A stretch of 64,000 bases of DNA from Methylocystaceae bacterium (lineage in GTDB: Bacteria; Pseudomonadota; Alphaproteobacteria; Rhizobiales; Beijerinckiaceae), in contig WSXZ01000013.1 of NCBI GenBank assembly GCA_009773555.1, forward strand, positions 44,345 through 108,344. The letters run 5' to 3'. Of this stretch, positions 54,188 to 63,920 are shown piece by piece (within the stretch, counting starts at the first letter, position 1; every line of letters begins with the position of its first letter). Position numbers and translations under genes: made by a program. The notes under the pieces are model-generated. The model had not been told where the DNA came from and ran no database searches. It saw nothing but the letters and a program-made list of their open reading frames with translations.

Positions 54188-56806
54188 TCACGTCACGAAG
54201 AAGCCGTCCCGTATGAGTTCATCCAGGCTGAGGCTGAAGGCGTCGGCGATCAAATCAAGATCCGCCCGGCTATGCGCCGCGCTGATCATCATCGTGTGCA
54301 TCTCAGGCATGTATACGCCGTGCTTGCGCATATAATAGGCCAGTCCGACGTTGGCTTTTAGATTACTAGACATTTTCTGGCGATAATATTTCGACGGCTT
54401 GTAATAGAACGCCATGCCGAAAATCGAATGCTTTGCCTTGAGCTGGAGCTGAACGCCCTTCTCGGCCGCGATCACGCGCAAGTTGTCGGCAAGATAGGCT
54501 GTGGCGGCGTCGAGATCGTCATAAATTTCTGGGTGGTCCCGCAAATAGGTCAGGGCGCCGATGCCGGCGGCGCAGGACATCGAATTGCCGCTCATCGTGC
54601 CGCCGATAAAGACGCGATGTTCGAAATCAGTGAACGGATCGCCCGTCGTCTTGGCGTAACCGATGAGCCGCTCTTTACCGACGATCGCGCCGCAGGGCAG
54701 GCCTCCCCCAATGATCTTGCCGAGGCAGGTGATGTCGGGTTCGACCCCGACAAGCCGCTGCACGCCTCCATAGGTGGCGCGAAATCCGCTGACGACCTCA
54801 TCGAACACGAGTGGGACCCCGGTCGAGTCGCAAATTGATCGGAGCTCCTGAAGAAACGGCGTGTCGTAGCCGCCGGTGACAGTCGGCATCGGCTCGCAGA
54901 TCACGCAGGCCAGCGTGTCCGCCTTGGCCCTCAGCTCTTCCAGCGCCTTTGGATGGGCATATTGAAGAACAAGGACGTCGTCGACATTCGCGGTGTGGCA
55001 TCCTGGACTGCCGTGGATCGGCTCCGGCGTCTCGATCGGACCCCGAAAGCGAAAATAGGAGCTCACCATGCCGGAATCAGAATAGCCGTGATAGTGGCCT
55101 TCGAATTTGGCGATCACATTCCGTTTCCGGTGGGCGCGACAAATGCGAATGGCCTGCATGACGGCTTCGGTTCCGGAATTGGAAAAGACCGCCCGTTCGG
55201 CAGAGGGAAAGGCGTCCAGCAGGATTTCGGCAAGCTCCAGCTCGGGCAAGTTGCCGACAGCGTTGACCCAGCCGGCCCGAACAGATTTTTCGAGGCTCTC
55301 GACGATGCTCGGGTGGGCATATCCGAGCACGTGCGGACCATAACCGGCCGAAAGATCGACATAGCTGTTTCCGTCGACGTCGACGACGCGGCTTCCTTTC
55401 GCTTCCTTGACAAAAAGCGGATAGCCGCTCGGCACGAAATAGCGATCGAGATGGGTCGGCGCGACAAGCGTCTTGCTTGCGCGCTCGGCGAGCGCGACGC
55501 TTTGCGGCGTTGTCTGCTTGAAATGCGCTTCGAATATCTCCTTCACGGCGTCGCTCATGTAAGGCGAAAACCGGTCGTTGAATCGTCGCGCATTGTCCCA
55601 GATGTCGATGTGCGGGTCGATCTTGTCGGCTGTTCCCTCACACGAGAGAAATATGAGTTCGATCTTGGCGAACTGAGTGGAATACTTCGCGCCGTGACGG
55701 TTCAGTACGCGGCTGCAGTCTCTGAAAAATTCGTATGTCGACCACTTGCCGGTGCGCTCATGATAATGAAACTTGAAGACATCGATCATGGAGCGCTCGT
55801 AGCTCTCCCAATCCGAGTGAATATTTCCCTTCTTGGACACGAATGCGCGCGTGAACCTTTCGACGGCGATCTCCCATTCCTGGCGGATGCAAGCGCAAAA
55901 ATAGGCGGATAGCGCCCACTTCTCCTCCTCATTCAGCTTGGCGACAATTCCGAAATCAACCAGGATCACGTCGCCGCTTTTCGAGAAGAACATGTTGCCC
56001 GGATGCGGGTCCGCGTGACAGATCCCTTCATGATAGAGCATCGTGTAAATCGCATCCTGCACCCGCCGAGCGACCTGCTGTCTCGGCAAGCTACAGGCGG
56101 AAATGTCGTTGATGTGAAGTCCCTCGACGAAGTCCATGACCAAGACGTCGTCTCGACATAGGTCGGGATATAGCCGTGGAATTTTGATATAGGGATGGCC
56201 CTGAAACGCGTCATAAATGGCCTGCTGGTTCCTTCGCTCTTCGTCCATATCGACCTGAACCGACAGCAGCTTGGCTATTTCATCGAACCGCTCTGGCAGG
56301 TCGAGGAAGCGCGCAGGCCTCATCGCCTTGTGGATCATCCTCAAGGAAAAGCCGACGATGCGAAGGTTGTCCCTCAGTGACTCGACGACCCCGTGCTTGA
56401 CGATTTTTACGGCCACCCGCTCGCCCGTGCGCAGGCGCGCTTCATGGACCTGAGCGATCGAGCCGCTCGCAATCGGGTCGGCGGTGAAGTCTAAAAGAGT
56501 CTCGCTCCAATCGGGGCCATAGGCTCGGAGTAGGATTTTCTGCAAAGCCTTGTTTGACATGCCCGGCACGTCGTCCTGCAATGTCGACAGAACGTCCTGC
56601 ATGTCGCCGGGCAACATGTCCGAGCGGGTCGCCAGGACCTGACCCACCTTGATGTATAAGGGACCCATGCGAATGAGATAGGCGCGAATCCACTCAGCAA
56701 CGATCCGGGATCGGCGCTGGCTGTCTGAGAAACGGGTCGCGACGAAGCATCCGACGCCATAGGCGCCGGAGTTGATGACGATGGCGGGCAATGTCGTGAT
56801 CATCAT
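54188..56806 (-). CDS. UbiB/ABC1 kinase fused to class III aminotransferase
   Basis: This 872-residue two-domain protein begins with a UbiB/COQ8 domain (residues ~1-400). The KxGQ motif is in YIKVGQVLATRSDMLPGD, followed by SGSIAQVHEARL, Lys in VAVKIVK, HADPHPGN and VDFG. A glutamate-1-semialdehyde/AMT-type class III aminotransferase (residues ~430-872) follows, with FSNSGTEAVMQAIRICRAHRKR, KFEGHYHGYSD, VFDEVVSGFRATYGG and the PLP Lys in LGKIIGGGLPCGA. The start is the ATG at 56806, 11 bp after the KAS III gene. It probably aminates the PKS product; the kinase role is unknown. Confidence 0.9.
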   Translation of the reverse strand: MMITTLPAIVINSGAYGVGCFVATRFSDSQRRSRIVAEWIRAYLIRMGPLYIKVGQVLATRSDMLPGDMQDVLSTLQDDVPGMSNKALQKILLRAYGPDWSETLLDFTADPIASGSIAQVHEARLRTGERVAVKIVKHGVVESLRDNLRIVGFSLRMIHKAMRPARFLDLPERFDEIAKLLSVQVDMDEERRNQQAIYDAFQGHPYIKIPRLYPDLCRDDVLVMDFVEGLHINDISACSLPRQQVARRVQDAIYTMLYHEGICHADPHPGNMFFSKSGDVILVDFGIVAKLNEEEKWALSAYFCACIRQEWEIAVERFTRAFVSKKGNIHSDWESYERSMIDVFKFHYHERTGKWSTYEFFRDCSRVLNRHGAKYSTQFAKIELIFLSCEGTADKIDPHIDIWDNARRFNDRFSPYMSDAVKEIFEAHFKQTTPQSVALAERASKTLVAPTHLDRYFVPSGYPLFVKEAKGSRVVDVDGNSYVDLSAGYGPHVLGYAHPSIVESLEKSVRAGWVNAVGNLPELELAEILLDAFPSAERAVFSNSGTEAVMQAIRICRAHRKRNVIAKFEGHYHGYSDSGMVSSYFRFRGPIETPEPIHGSPGCHTANVDDVLVLQYAHPKALEELRAKADTLACVICEPMPTVTGGYDTPFLQELRSICDSTGVPLVFDEVVSGFRATYGGVQRLVGVEPDITCLGKIIGGGLPCGAIVGKERLIGYAKTTGDPFTDFEHRVFIGGTMSGNSMSCAAGIGALTYLRDHPEIYDDLDAATAYLADNLRVIAAEKGVQLQLKAKHSIFGMAFYYKPSKYYRQKMSSNLKANVGLAYYMRKHGVYMPEMHTMMISAAHSRADLDLIADAFSLSLDELIRDGFFVT

Positions 56807-56817
56807 CGTGAGCTGCT

Positions 56818-57849
56818 TCAGTAGGTGAAGGAATATGCCGAAAACGACATGCCCGCACTGGCGACGACCGCGGCAAGCAGGTCTCCACGCGCCACGCGTT
56901 GTTCTTCGATCGCGAAGGCCATGGCCGCCGGCACCGAGCAGGAAACCAGATTGCCGCAACGCGGATAGACGTTGGACACCAGATGCCGCAGGCTGAACAT
57001 ATCGGCGAGGTCGTCGCCCGCCTTTTGCGACGCCGCGTGAGGGAAAATCGCGCGGAGCTTGTCCAAGGGCGGATTGAGATCTTGAAACACCTGGATGAGC
57101 TCGGGGGCCGCCGCCTCGAATAATTCATATCCGTAAGACGTAAACCGGTTGCCGTTCTTGCCGATGCGCTCAGTCTGGTTGCAATAGCCCTGAAAGCCGT
57201 TGACGGGGATCGTGCACAGATCGGCGAGATCTGGCCGGGAGCGGAACTTGAATTTCCACTCGTTCGTCGGATCGGCTGAAAAGATGGTCGCCGTGGCGGC
57301 CTCGCCGATCGTGTATGTCGGGAACGTCCAGGTCAACTCTCCCTCGTGCCGCAGGGCGAAATTGCCAAGCCGATTGCCGGTGACGCTGAACTCGGCGTTG
57401 ACGATCATCGCACGCTTGCTGCTTCCCGACTGCAGAAAGTGATAGATGATCTGGGCGCCCCGCGACCAGCTGTTGCAGGCGTCCAGCACATCGAAGCAAT
57501 GCGCATTCTTAAAGCCCAGCGCATGCGCCACGAGATAAGCGCCGGCCGGCTCGATGAATCCGCGTCCGACGCCAACATAGACGAGCGTGTCGATGTCATC
57601 TTTGGTGCATTTCGCTTCTTCCAGCGCCGCGTCGATGGCGCCGGTCAAGACGCTCAACGGCGTTTCGTTTTCCTCAAGCGTGTAACGCGTCTGCGCGCCG
57701 CTGTAGGTCAGCCAGCTCTCGATTCTCTTTATCGCCGCGTCGAGATCGCCATCATACGTCGCTTCGCTGCTTTCACGGACAATCTGAAGTACGTCTTCAT
57801 TCGACAGCTTGCGCGACGGCAAGGCCGCCTTAACGGCATCAATGCGCAT
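56818..57849 (-). CDS. KAS III-like ketosynthase
   Basis: This 343-residue thiolase-fold enzyme has a C-H-N triad: Cys in FDVLDACNSWSRGAQI, His in FPHAASQK and Asn in YPRCGNLVSCSVPAAMAF. It is closer to secondary-metabolism KAS III than to housekeeping FabH. It may load a starter or condense two chains. It lies between the PKS (59 bp upstream) and the kinase-aminotransferase (11 bp downstream), so these form one operon. Confidence 0.88.
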   Translation of the reverse strand: MRIDAVKAALPSRKLSNEDVLQIVRESSEATYDGDLDAAIKRIESWLTYSGAQTRYTLEENETPLSVLTGAIDAALEEAKCTKDDIDTLVYVGVGRGFIEPAGAYLVAHALGFKNAHCFDVLDACNSWSRGAQIIYHFLQSGSSKRAMIVNAEFSVTGNRLGNFALRHEGELTWTFPTYTIGEAATATIFSADPTNEWKFKFRSRPDLADLCTIPVNGFQGYCNQTERIGKNGNRFTSYGYELFEAAAPELIQVFQDLNPPLDKLRAIFPHAASQKAGDDLADMFSLRHLVSNVYPRCGNLVSCSVPAAMAFAIEEQRVARGDLLAAVVASAGMSFSAYSFTY

Positions 57850-57908
57850 TTGTTATGTTCCTCGAGCTCAGCAGGTGCAGATCTGATAACCGGTCCGGTC
57901 AGTTGCTT

Positions 57909-60900
57909 TCAGCTTAAACGCTTCAGCAAATCTCGACCGAGCGACGCGACGGTTCGTCCCTTCATGAGCTCCATGAGAGAAACTTCGACGCCCAGCGTCG
58001 CTTTGACCGCGACCTGCAATTCAACGGCCATCAACGAGTCGATGCCCATATCGGACAATTGAGCGTCTATGTCGATGCGATCGCAGGGGATGCGAAGAGT
58101 CTCTCCGACGACGCCACGAACAATGCCGACGACGTGCTCACCGCGCTGTTCCGGCTCAATCTGCGCCAGTTCAGCGCGCACCCGGTCGATGACGCTGTCG
58201 GACTCGTCGCGGGCGTCGTTGACCAGGGGCGCGAAGCGGGGAGCCGAACTCGCCGGATGGGTGGACGCCCACTTGGACCAGTCGACATCGACGTAGGCGA
58301 ATTGCGCCGTCCCCTGAAGGAGAGATCCTTCCAAATCCTCGAGCGCTTCCGTGGAGGAAATTGGCTGGATGCCTGCCCGCGCGAGGTGCTGCGCAACCGT
58401 CTTGTCGCGCGTCAGCATTCCAACGTCGCCGATCGCGCCCCAATTGACGCTTTGACCGGGAAGGCCGAGCGTCTGCCGGTAGTGCGCGAGCATGTCGAGG
58501 AAGACGTTGGCCGCGACATAGTTTCCTTGCCCAGGATTGCCGATGAGCGCCGAAATCGACGAAAAACACAAGAAGAAGTCCAGCGGCGCGTTACGGGTCA
58601 CCTGGTGCAGGTTCCAGGCGCCGACCGCCTTGGGGCGATAGACCGCGTCGAACCGTTCGTCGGTGAGTCCGGAAAGCACGGTGTCGTCCAACACGGCCGC
58701 CGAATGCACCACGCCGCGCAGCGGCGGAAGCTCGAGGTCGATCCGCGCCATCATCGCCGCCACGTCGGCTTCGACGCTGACGTCGGCGGCGACGCTCATG
58801 ACGTTGACGCCTTGCGCTTCGAGCGCCGTCACCGCGCGTCGCGCCTCGCTGGAGGCGGCGCCGCTGCGGCTCACGAGGACCAGATTTTCCGCCCCTTGCT
58901 GCGCCAGCCAACGCGCAGCGTTCAGGCCAAACCCGCTGAAGCCGCCGGTCACCATGTAGGTGGCTTTCGGCTGAATCAGCTTCTTCTCGACTTCCTCCGG
59001 CACGACTTCGACGCGCGCCGGGTCGGCGAATGACAGGACAATTTTACCCGTCTGCTTCGATTGCGCCATGAACCGGAACGCGTCCGCGGCCTCGTGCAGC
59101 GGGAAGACGGTCACAGGCGTGGGGCGGAGATCGCCGTGCTCGAACCGGTCCCAGATTTGGGCGAGAAGTTCCCGAATCGCACTCGGCTGCTCGGCCATGA
59201 GTCGATCGAGATCAATCGCTGCAAACAGGAGGTTCTTGTTGAAGGGCAGCAGCGGCAGCCGCGCGTTCTCGACGATGTCGCGCTTGCCGATCTCCACGAA
59301 CCGTCCGAAGGGAGCCGTCACCTCCAAGCTTTTGACCAACGTCTCTCCCGCGATCGAGTTGAGGACGACGTCGACGCCGCGGCCGCCAGTCGACTTCAGG
59401 ACGCCGTCGGCGAATTCGAGGCTGCGCGAGTCGAAGACCTGCTCCACGCCCAACGTGCGCAGATAGTCGCGTTTCGCCGCGCTTCCCGACGTGACGAAGA
59501 TACGCGCGCCGATCGATTTCGCGACCTGGATCGCCGCGAGCCCCACGCCGCCGGCGGCGGCGTGAATGAGCACGGTTTCGCCAGCCTTCAGCCGTGCGAT
59601 GTCATGCAGGGCGTAATAGGCCGTCATGAAGATGACGGGAACGCTGGCGGCCTCTTCAAACGTCAAGGACGAAGGCTTGCGCATGGCGAGCAGGCTTTCG
59701 ACGGGAACGCGCACATGGGAGCTGAAGGAGCCTTTGAAGGAGCCCATCAACTCGTCGCCGACCTTATAGGCCGTCACCCCTTCGCCCACGGCGGTGACGA
59801 CGCCCGCCGCCTCCATGCCGAGTTCCGCGCCGTGATAGGAGCCCTCCAGAGCCTTGGCGGGCAACATGCCCAGGACCTTCAGCACGTCCTTGAAATTGAG
59901 CGCCGCGGCCTTGATTTCGATTTCGATTTCGCCTGCGGCGGGAGCCGGCCGAGGAGCCTCCTCGAAGCGTAGGCTCTCGAGGCGGTTCTCGGCTCCCCGC
60001 GACAGGCGGAAGGCCGGTACGGAGGTGGCGGAGACGGTGCGTGTCTCGGGCTCCTCCTCCTCCTGACGGAGAGCGGCCGCCGGAACAAGCCGCTGCACGC
60101 GCCGCACGTCGCCGCGCAACGCGACCTCAGTCTCGGGATCGTCGCTGAGGATTTGCCGAGCGAGGAGACCGCGGCTCCCGTCAAGGGGATCCACGTCGAC
60201 GGCGGTGCATCTCAATTGGGGATTTTCGCCGGCGATCGTGCGCGCCAGACCGATCAGCGCGGCGTGCGCCAGATTCACCGTCTGCGAACCCGGCAAGGGC
60301 TGCGCCAGCGACGTCACGACGAACAGTCTGGGGGAGGCGTCGCCCGCGTCCTGGCCTTCGAGCGCTTGCGCAAGGCGGAGGAGGCGCTTGGATTCGCCAA
60401 GATCGCTCACAGCGTCCTGCGCGCCCGGCGTCGATTCGCCCAAGAAGACGATGGCGCGAAGCTGCGGGCTTTCGTCGATCAGCTTGCGCGCGGCGCTGAC
60501 GTCCGTCAGCGATTGCGCGTCCACGGTCCGAACTTTGGCGCCGACCTCTTCAAGCGCGGCCGCGAGTTCCTTGCAAGAGTCCGGATTTGCGGCGAAGAGC
60601 AGGCAATCTCCAGCCAGTTGATCGGTTTCGCTGAGCGGCTTGACCTCCCATGCGAGCCCGTAGGATCGGCTTTCACGCCGCTCCTCTGGCGTGAGCTTCT
60701 TCGTGTGGAGCGCCTTGCATCTGACGCCGCGGACTTCCGCCGCGATGCTGCCGTCCGCGCGATAGAGAATGAGGTCGCCTTCGAACCCGTCCGATGACTG
60801 ATTGGTCACGCGTCCATGCGCCCAAAGCGGCGCGCCGCTTCCAGCGTGAAAAACCACTCGACCCACGCCAGCCGGCAGATAGGTCGTTTCCTGGAGCTTG

Positions 60901-63900
60901 CCCTGGCCGATCGCGCCCACAAGGGTTTGAATGGCGCCGTCGAGAAGGGCTGGATGAAGCCGATAGGCCTCAAGCTCCTCGGATGGGCCTTGAATGACCT
61001 CCAGCTCCGCCAGTATCTCCGCCCCGTTCCGCGTCAGAGTGCGAATGGTGCGGAAGTGCGGACCATAGGACAGCCCGTGCGCAGCCAGCCGATCATAAAG
61101 TTCGCCGACGTCGACCGACTCCCCTATTCTCTCCTTCACCTCCGCCAACGACTCGGCTCCGGTGCGAGACGGCGGCAAGGCGAGCACCCGGCCCATCGCG
61201 TGCAGCGTCCAAGAGTCGGTTTCGTCGTCCGTCTGGCCGTAGATATGGAATTCCCTCGAGCTCCGATCGAAGGTCGCCCGAACAATCGGATCTTTGAGCG
61301 TCGGGAAGACGAGCGGTCTAAGGAAGGAAAGATCTTCGAGCGTGTAACTGGCCTGTCCGCCGTCAAGCAGCGACGCCATCGCCAGACCCTGCTCAATATA
61401 GCCGGCCGCCGGAAAGACGATCGCTCCCTCGATGACATGATCGGCCAGATAGGAGATCGACGGCCTGCCGAGATCATGCTCCCAGCTCGGCGTGGGCGAC
61501 GACACCGGACTTCCCAACAGGGGGTGCTCCGTGCGGCCAAGTCGGTCGAGCGCGCCGGCGCTCGTCTCGTTCCAATAATATTCCCGCTGCCAGGGATACA
61601 AAGGCAGCTTCACGAAGCGCGCGCCGACGGGAGAAAGCGCGCGCCAGTTCACGTCATAGCCGTTGACATAGAGCGCGCCGAGGGCGGCGAGCACCGTCGC
61701 GCGCTCGGGATGCTCACGGCGTAAGGTGGCGATCGAAACGCCGCCCGCTTCGCTGGTGCGCAGAACTTCCTTGATTGACGTCGAGAGCACAGGATGCGGG
61801 CCGACCTCAACGAAGCCGCTCAGTCCGTCGGCCACCATGGCGACCATCGCGTCGGCGAACAGCACAGGCTTCCGCATATTGGAGCACCAATATTCCGCAT
61901 CCAAATCGGGACCTTCGACGCGCCGACCGGTTACGGTGGAATAGAGCGGAGTGTGCGGCGTTTGCGGGCGAAGCCCGTGCAGGGATTCCCGCAGCTCCGG
62001 CTTCAGCTCCTCCATCTGGGGGCTGTGATACGCGACCTCGACATCGAGGAATCGATTGAATATCTCGTCCTTGGCGAGCTGCTCCGCGATTGACGCCAGC
62101 GCTTCGCCGTCGCCAGCCAGCGTGACCGTTGAAACGCTATTGATCGCGGCGATCGAAACTGTGTCCGGACAGGACTCCAGAATGCGTTCGGCCTGCTCTC
62201 GATTGAGGCCGGTGGCCAGCATGCGCCCCTTGCCGGCGGCCAGCTGCTGAAGTCGGCTGCGATGACAAGAAATGGCGACGGCGTCCTCGAGGCTGAGCGC
62301 CCCCGAAATGTAGGCGGCGCTCACCTCGCCGACGCTGTGTCCGACCACCGCCGCCGGATAGACGCCCCAGGAACGGAGAAGTTCGGCCAAGGCGACCTGC
62401 ACGACGAAATTTGCTGGTTGCGCGATACGCGTCTGTTTGACCCGTGAGCGGCTTTTGTCCTCGCGCATTTCCTCCAGAATGGAAAAACCGGCGAGGGGGC
62501 GGAAGATCGCGTCGATCTCCTCCGCCGCCTTGCGGAAGACCGGTTCATTCTCGAGCAGCTGCCGGCCCATGCCCCACCACTGGGGCCCCATGCCGGTAAA
62601 CACGAAAACCGGTCGCGATTCGGCTCGCCGAGCCGCCTTGCCCTGAATGACGTGGTCGCTATAGCCATGCGCGGCGAACTGCTCTAGCTCCGTCGCCATT
62701 TCGGCGGCCGAAGCGGCGACGACGCTCAATCGGCATTCGTGGGCAGAGCGCCGAATTCGCGCCGAATGGCAAATGTCCTCAAGCGCGGCGCGTCTGCCGC
62801 GCGAGAGCATCTGCGCATAGGAGCGGGCGAGAGCGGTCAGAACTTTGGGATCGCGGCCGGAAAGGGTGAGGATCTGCTCTCCCGCCGACCCATCCTTTTT
62901 CTCTTCCAACCGCGGCTTCTCTGCGCGCTGAAGGACCACATGCGCATTGGTGCCGCCAAAGCCGAAGGAGTTGACCCCGCAGTATATGTCCTCATCGCCT
63001 TGCGAAAGCGGCTCGAGGCTTGTCGGCAAGCGAATGCCGAGTTCCCGGAAGGGAATCTTCGGGTTGGGATTTTGCAGATTGGCTTGCGGAGGCACAGCTC
63101 CTCGGTCGAGACAGAGCGCCGCCTTGATAAGGCCGGCGACGCCCGCCGCCGCTTCGAGATGACCGATCGTCGATTTCGCCGAACCGATCAGGCAGGCATC
63201 GTCAGCGTCGCGTCCGGCGCCAATGGTGCGCCCGAGAACGCCAGCTTCGATGGGATCGCCCACCGGCGTCCCCGTGCCATGCGCCTCGACGTAGCGCACG
63301 TCGCTAAATGGCACGCCGCTTTGCGCGTAGACACGCCGAATCAGCGCCTCCTGCGCCGCGGCGCTTGGCATTGTGATGCCGTCGGTGCGTCCGTCCTGGT
63401 TGACGCCCGTGCCGCGTATCGTCGCGTAGACATGATCGCCGTCTCGCATGGCGGCGGCATAGGGCTTAAGCAGCACCACCCCGGCGCCCTCGCCGCGCGC
63501 ATAGCCATTGGCGCGTTCGTCGAAACTCTTGCAATAGCCGTCCGGCGCCAAGAAGTGGCCCTTGCCCATGATCATCGGATACTCGGGCCGCAACATGACG
63601 TTGACGCCCCCTGCCAGCGCCATGGAAACGTGGCCACGCCAAATATCCTGGCAGGCGAGATGCACGGCCACGAGCGACGAGGAGCAGGCCGTGTCAACGG
63701 AAAGGCTTGGGCCGCGCAAGTCGAAAAAATAGGAAAGCCGATTCGACAGCAACGTCATCAGCGCGCCGGTGCCCGAATGGATGCTGATATTCTCCCGATT
63801 ATGCGGGCTCAGCTGGTCGAGCATGCTGTCGAGCGTGAAGCCGCCAATATAGACGCCTGTTTCGGAGCCCGCGAGCGTTTCCGGAACGACGCCGGCGTCC

Positions 63901-63914
63901 TCAGGGCTGTTCAA
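57909..63914 (-). CDS. Type I polyketide synthase KS-AT-DH-ER-KR-ACP, N-terminus missing
   Basis: This 2,001-residue fully reducing module has these domains: KS (Cys ~77 in VDTACSSSLVAVH, His in AHGTGTPVGDP and GHLEAAAG), AT (GHSVGEVSAAY, ~530), DH (DHVIEGAIVFPAAGYIE, ~850), ER (AAAGGVGLAAIQVAKSIGA, ~1500), KR (VTGGFSGFGLNAARWL, ~1710) and ACP (GIDSLMAVEL, ~1960). The KS starts at PEDAGVVPETLAGSETGVYIGG, so about 95 residues before the usual start are missing; the first codon is TTG and a stop lies two codons before it. Made as a saturated-chain synthase, likely iterative. Confidence 0.92.
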   Translation of the reverse strand: MNSPEDAGVVPETLAGSETGVYIGGFTLDSMLDQLSPHNRENISIHSGTGALMTLLSNRLSYFFDLRGPSLSVDTACSSSLVAVHLACQDIWRGHVSMALAGGVNVMLRPEYPMIMGKGHFLAPDGYCKSFDERANGYARGEGAGVVLLKPYAAAMRDGDHVYATIRGTGVNQDGRTDGITMPSAAAQEALIRRVYAQSGVPFSDVRYVEAHGTGTPVGDPIEAGVLGRTIGAGRDADDACLIGSAKSTIGHLEAAAGVAGLIKAALCLDRGAVPPQANLQNPNPKIPFRELGIRLPTSLEPLSQGDEDIYCGVNSFGFGGTNAHVVLQRAEKPRLEEKKDGSAGEQILTLSGRDPKVLTALARSYAQMLSRGRRAALEDICHSARIRRSAHECRLSVVAASAAEMATELEQFAAHGYSDHVIQGKAARRAESRPVFVFTGMGPQWWGMGRQLLENEPVFRKAAEEIDAIFRPLAGFSILEEMREDKSRSRVKQTRIAQPANFVVQVALAELLRSWGVYPAAVVGHSVGEVSAAYISGALSLEDAVAISCHRSRLQQLAAGKGRMLATGLNREQAERILESCPDTVSIAAINSVSTVTLAGDGEALASIAEQLAKDEIFNRFLDVEVAYHSPQMEELKPELRESLHGLRPQTPHTPLYSTVTGRRVEGPDLDAEYWCSNMRKPVLFADAMVAMVADGLSGFVEVGPHPVLSTSIKEVLRTSEAGGVSIATLRREHPERATVLAALGALYVNGYDVNWRALSPVGARFVKLPLYPWQREYYWNETSAGALDRLGRTEHPLLGSPVSSPTPSWEHDLGRPSISYLADHVIEGAIVFPAAGYIEQGLAMASLLDGGQASYTLEDLSFLRPLVFPTLKDPIVRATFDRSSREFHIYGQTDDETDSWTLHAMGRVLALPPSRTGAESLAEVKERIGESVDVGELYDRLAAHGLSYGPHFRTIRTLTRNGAEILAELEVIQGPSEELEAYRLHPALLDGAIQTLVGAIGQGKLQETTYLPAGVGRVVFHAGSGAPLWAHGRVTNQSSDGFEGDLILYRADGSIAAEVRGVRCKALHTKKLTPEERRESRSYGLAWEVKPLSETDQLAGDCLLFAANPDSCKELAAALEEVGAKVRTVDAQSLTDVSAARKLIDESPQLRAIVFLGESTPGAQDAVSDLGESKRLLRLAQALEGQDAGDASPRLFVVTSLAQPLPGSQTVNLAHAALIGLARTIAGENPQLRCTAVDVDPLDGSRGLLARQILSDDPETEVALRGDVRRVQRLVPAAALRQEEEEPETRTVSATSVPAFRLSRGAENRLESLRFEEAPRPAPAAGEIEIEIKAAALNFKDVLKVLGMLPAKALEGSYHGAELGMEAAGVVTAVGEGVTAYKVGDELMGSFKGSFSSHVRVPVESLLAMRKPSSLTFEEAASVPVIFMTAYYALHDIARLKAGETVLIHAAAGGVGLAAIQVAKSIGARIFVTSGSAAKRDYLRTLGVEQVFDSRSLEFADGVLKSTGGRGVDVVLNSIAGETLVKSLEVTAPFGRFVEIGKRDIVENARLPLLPFNKNLLFAAIDLDRLMAEQPSAIRELLAQIWDRFEHGDLRPTPVTVFPLHEAADAFRFMAQSKQTGKIVLSFADPARVEVVPEEVEKKLIQPKATYMVTGGFSGFGLNAARWLAQQGAENLVLVSRSGAASSEARRAVTALEAQGVNVMSVAADVSVEADVAAMMARIDLELPPLRGVVHSAAVLDDTVLSGLTDERFDAVYRPKAVGAWNLHQVTRNAPLDFFLCFSSISALIGNPGQGNYVAANVFLDMLAHYRQTLGLPGQSVNWGAIGDVGMLTRDKTVAQHLARAGIQPISSTEALEDLEGSLLQGTAQFAYVDVDWSKWASTHPASSAPRFAPLVNDARDESDSVIDRVRAELAQIEPEQRGEHVVGIVRGVVGETLRIPCDRIDIDAQLSDMGIDSLMAVELQVAVKATLGVEVSLMELMKGRTVASLGRDLLKRLS

Positions 63915-63920
63915 CGCTCT

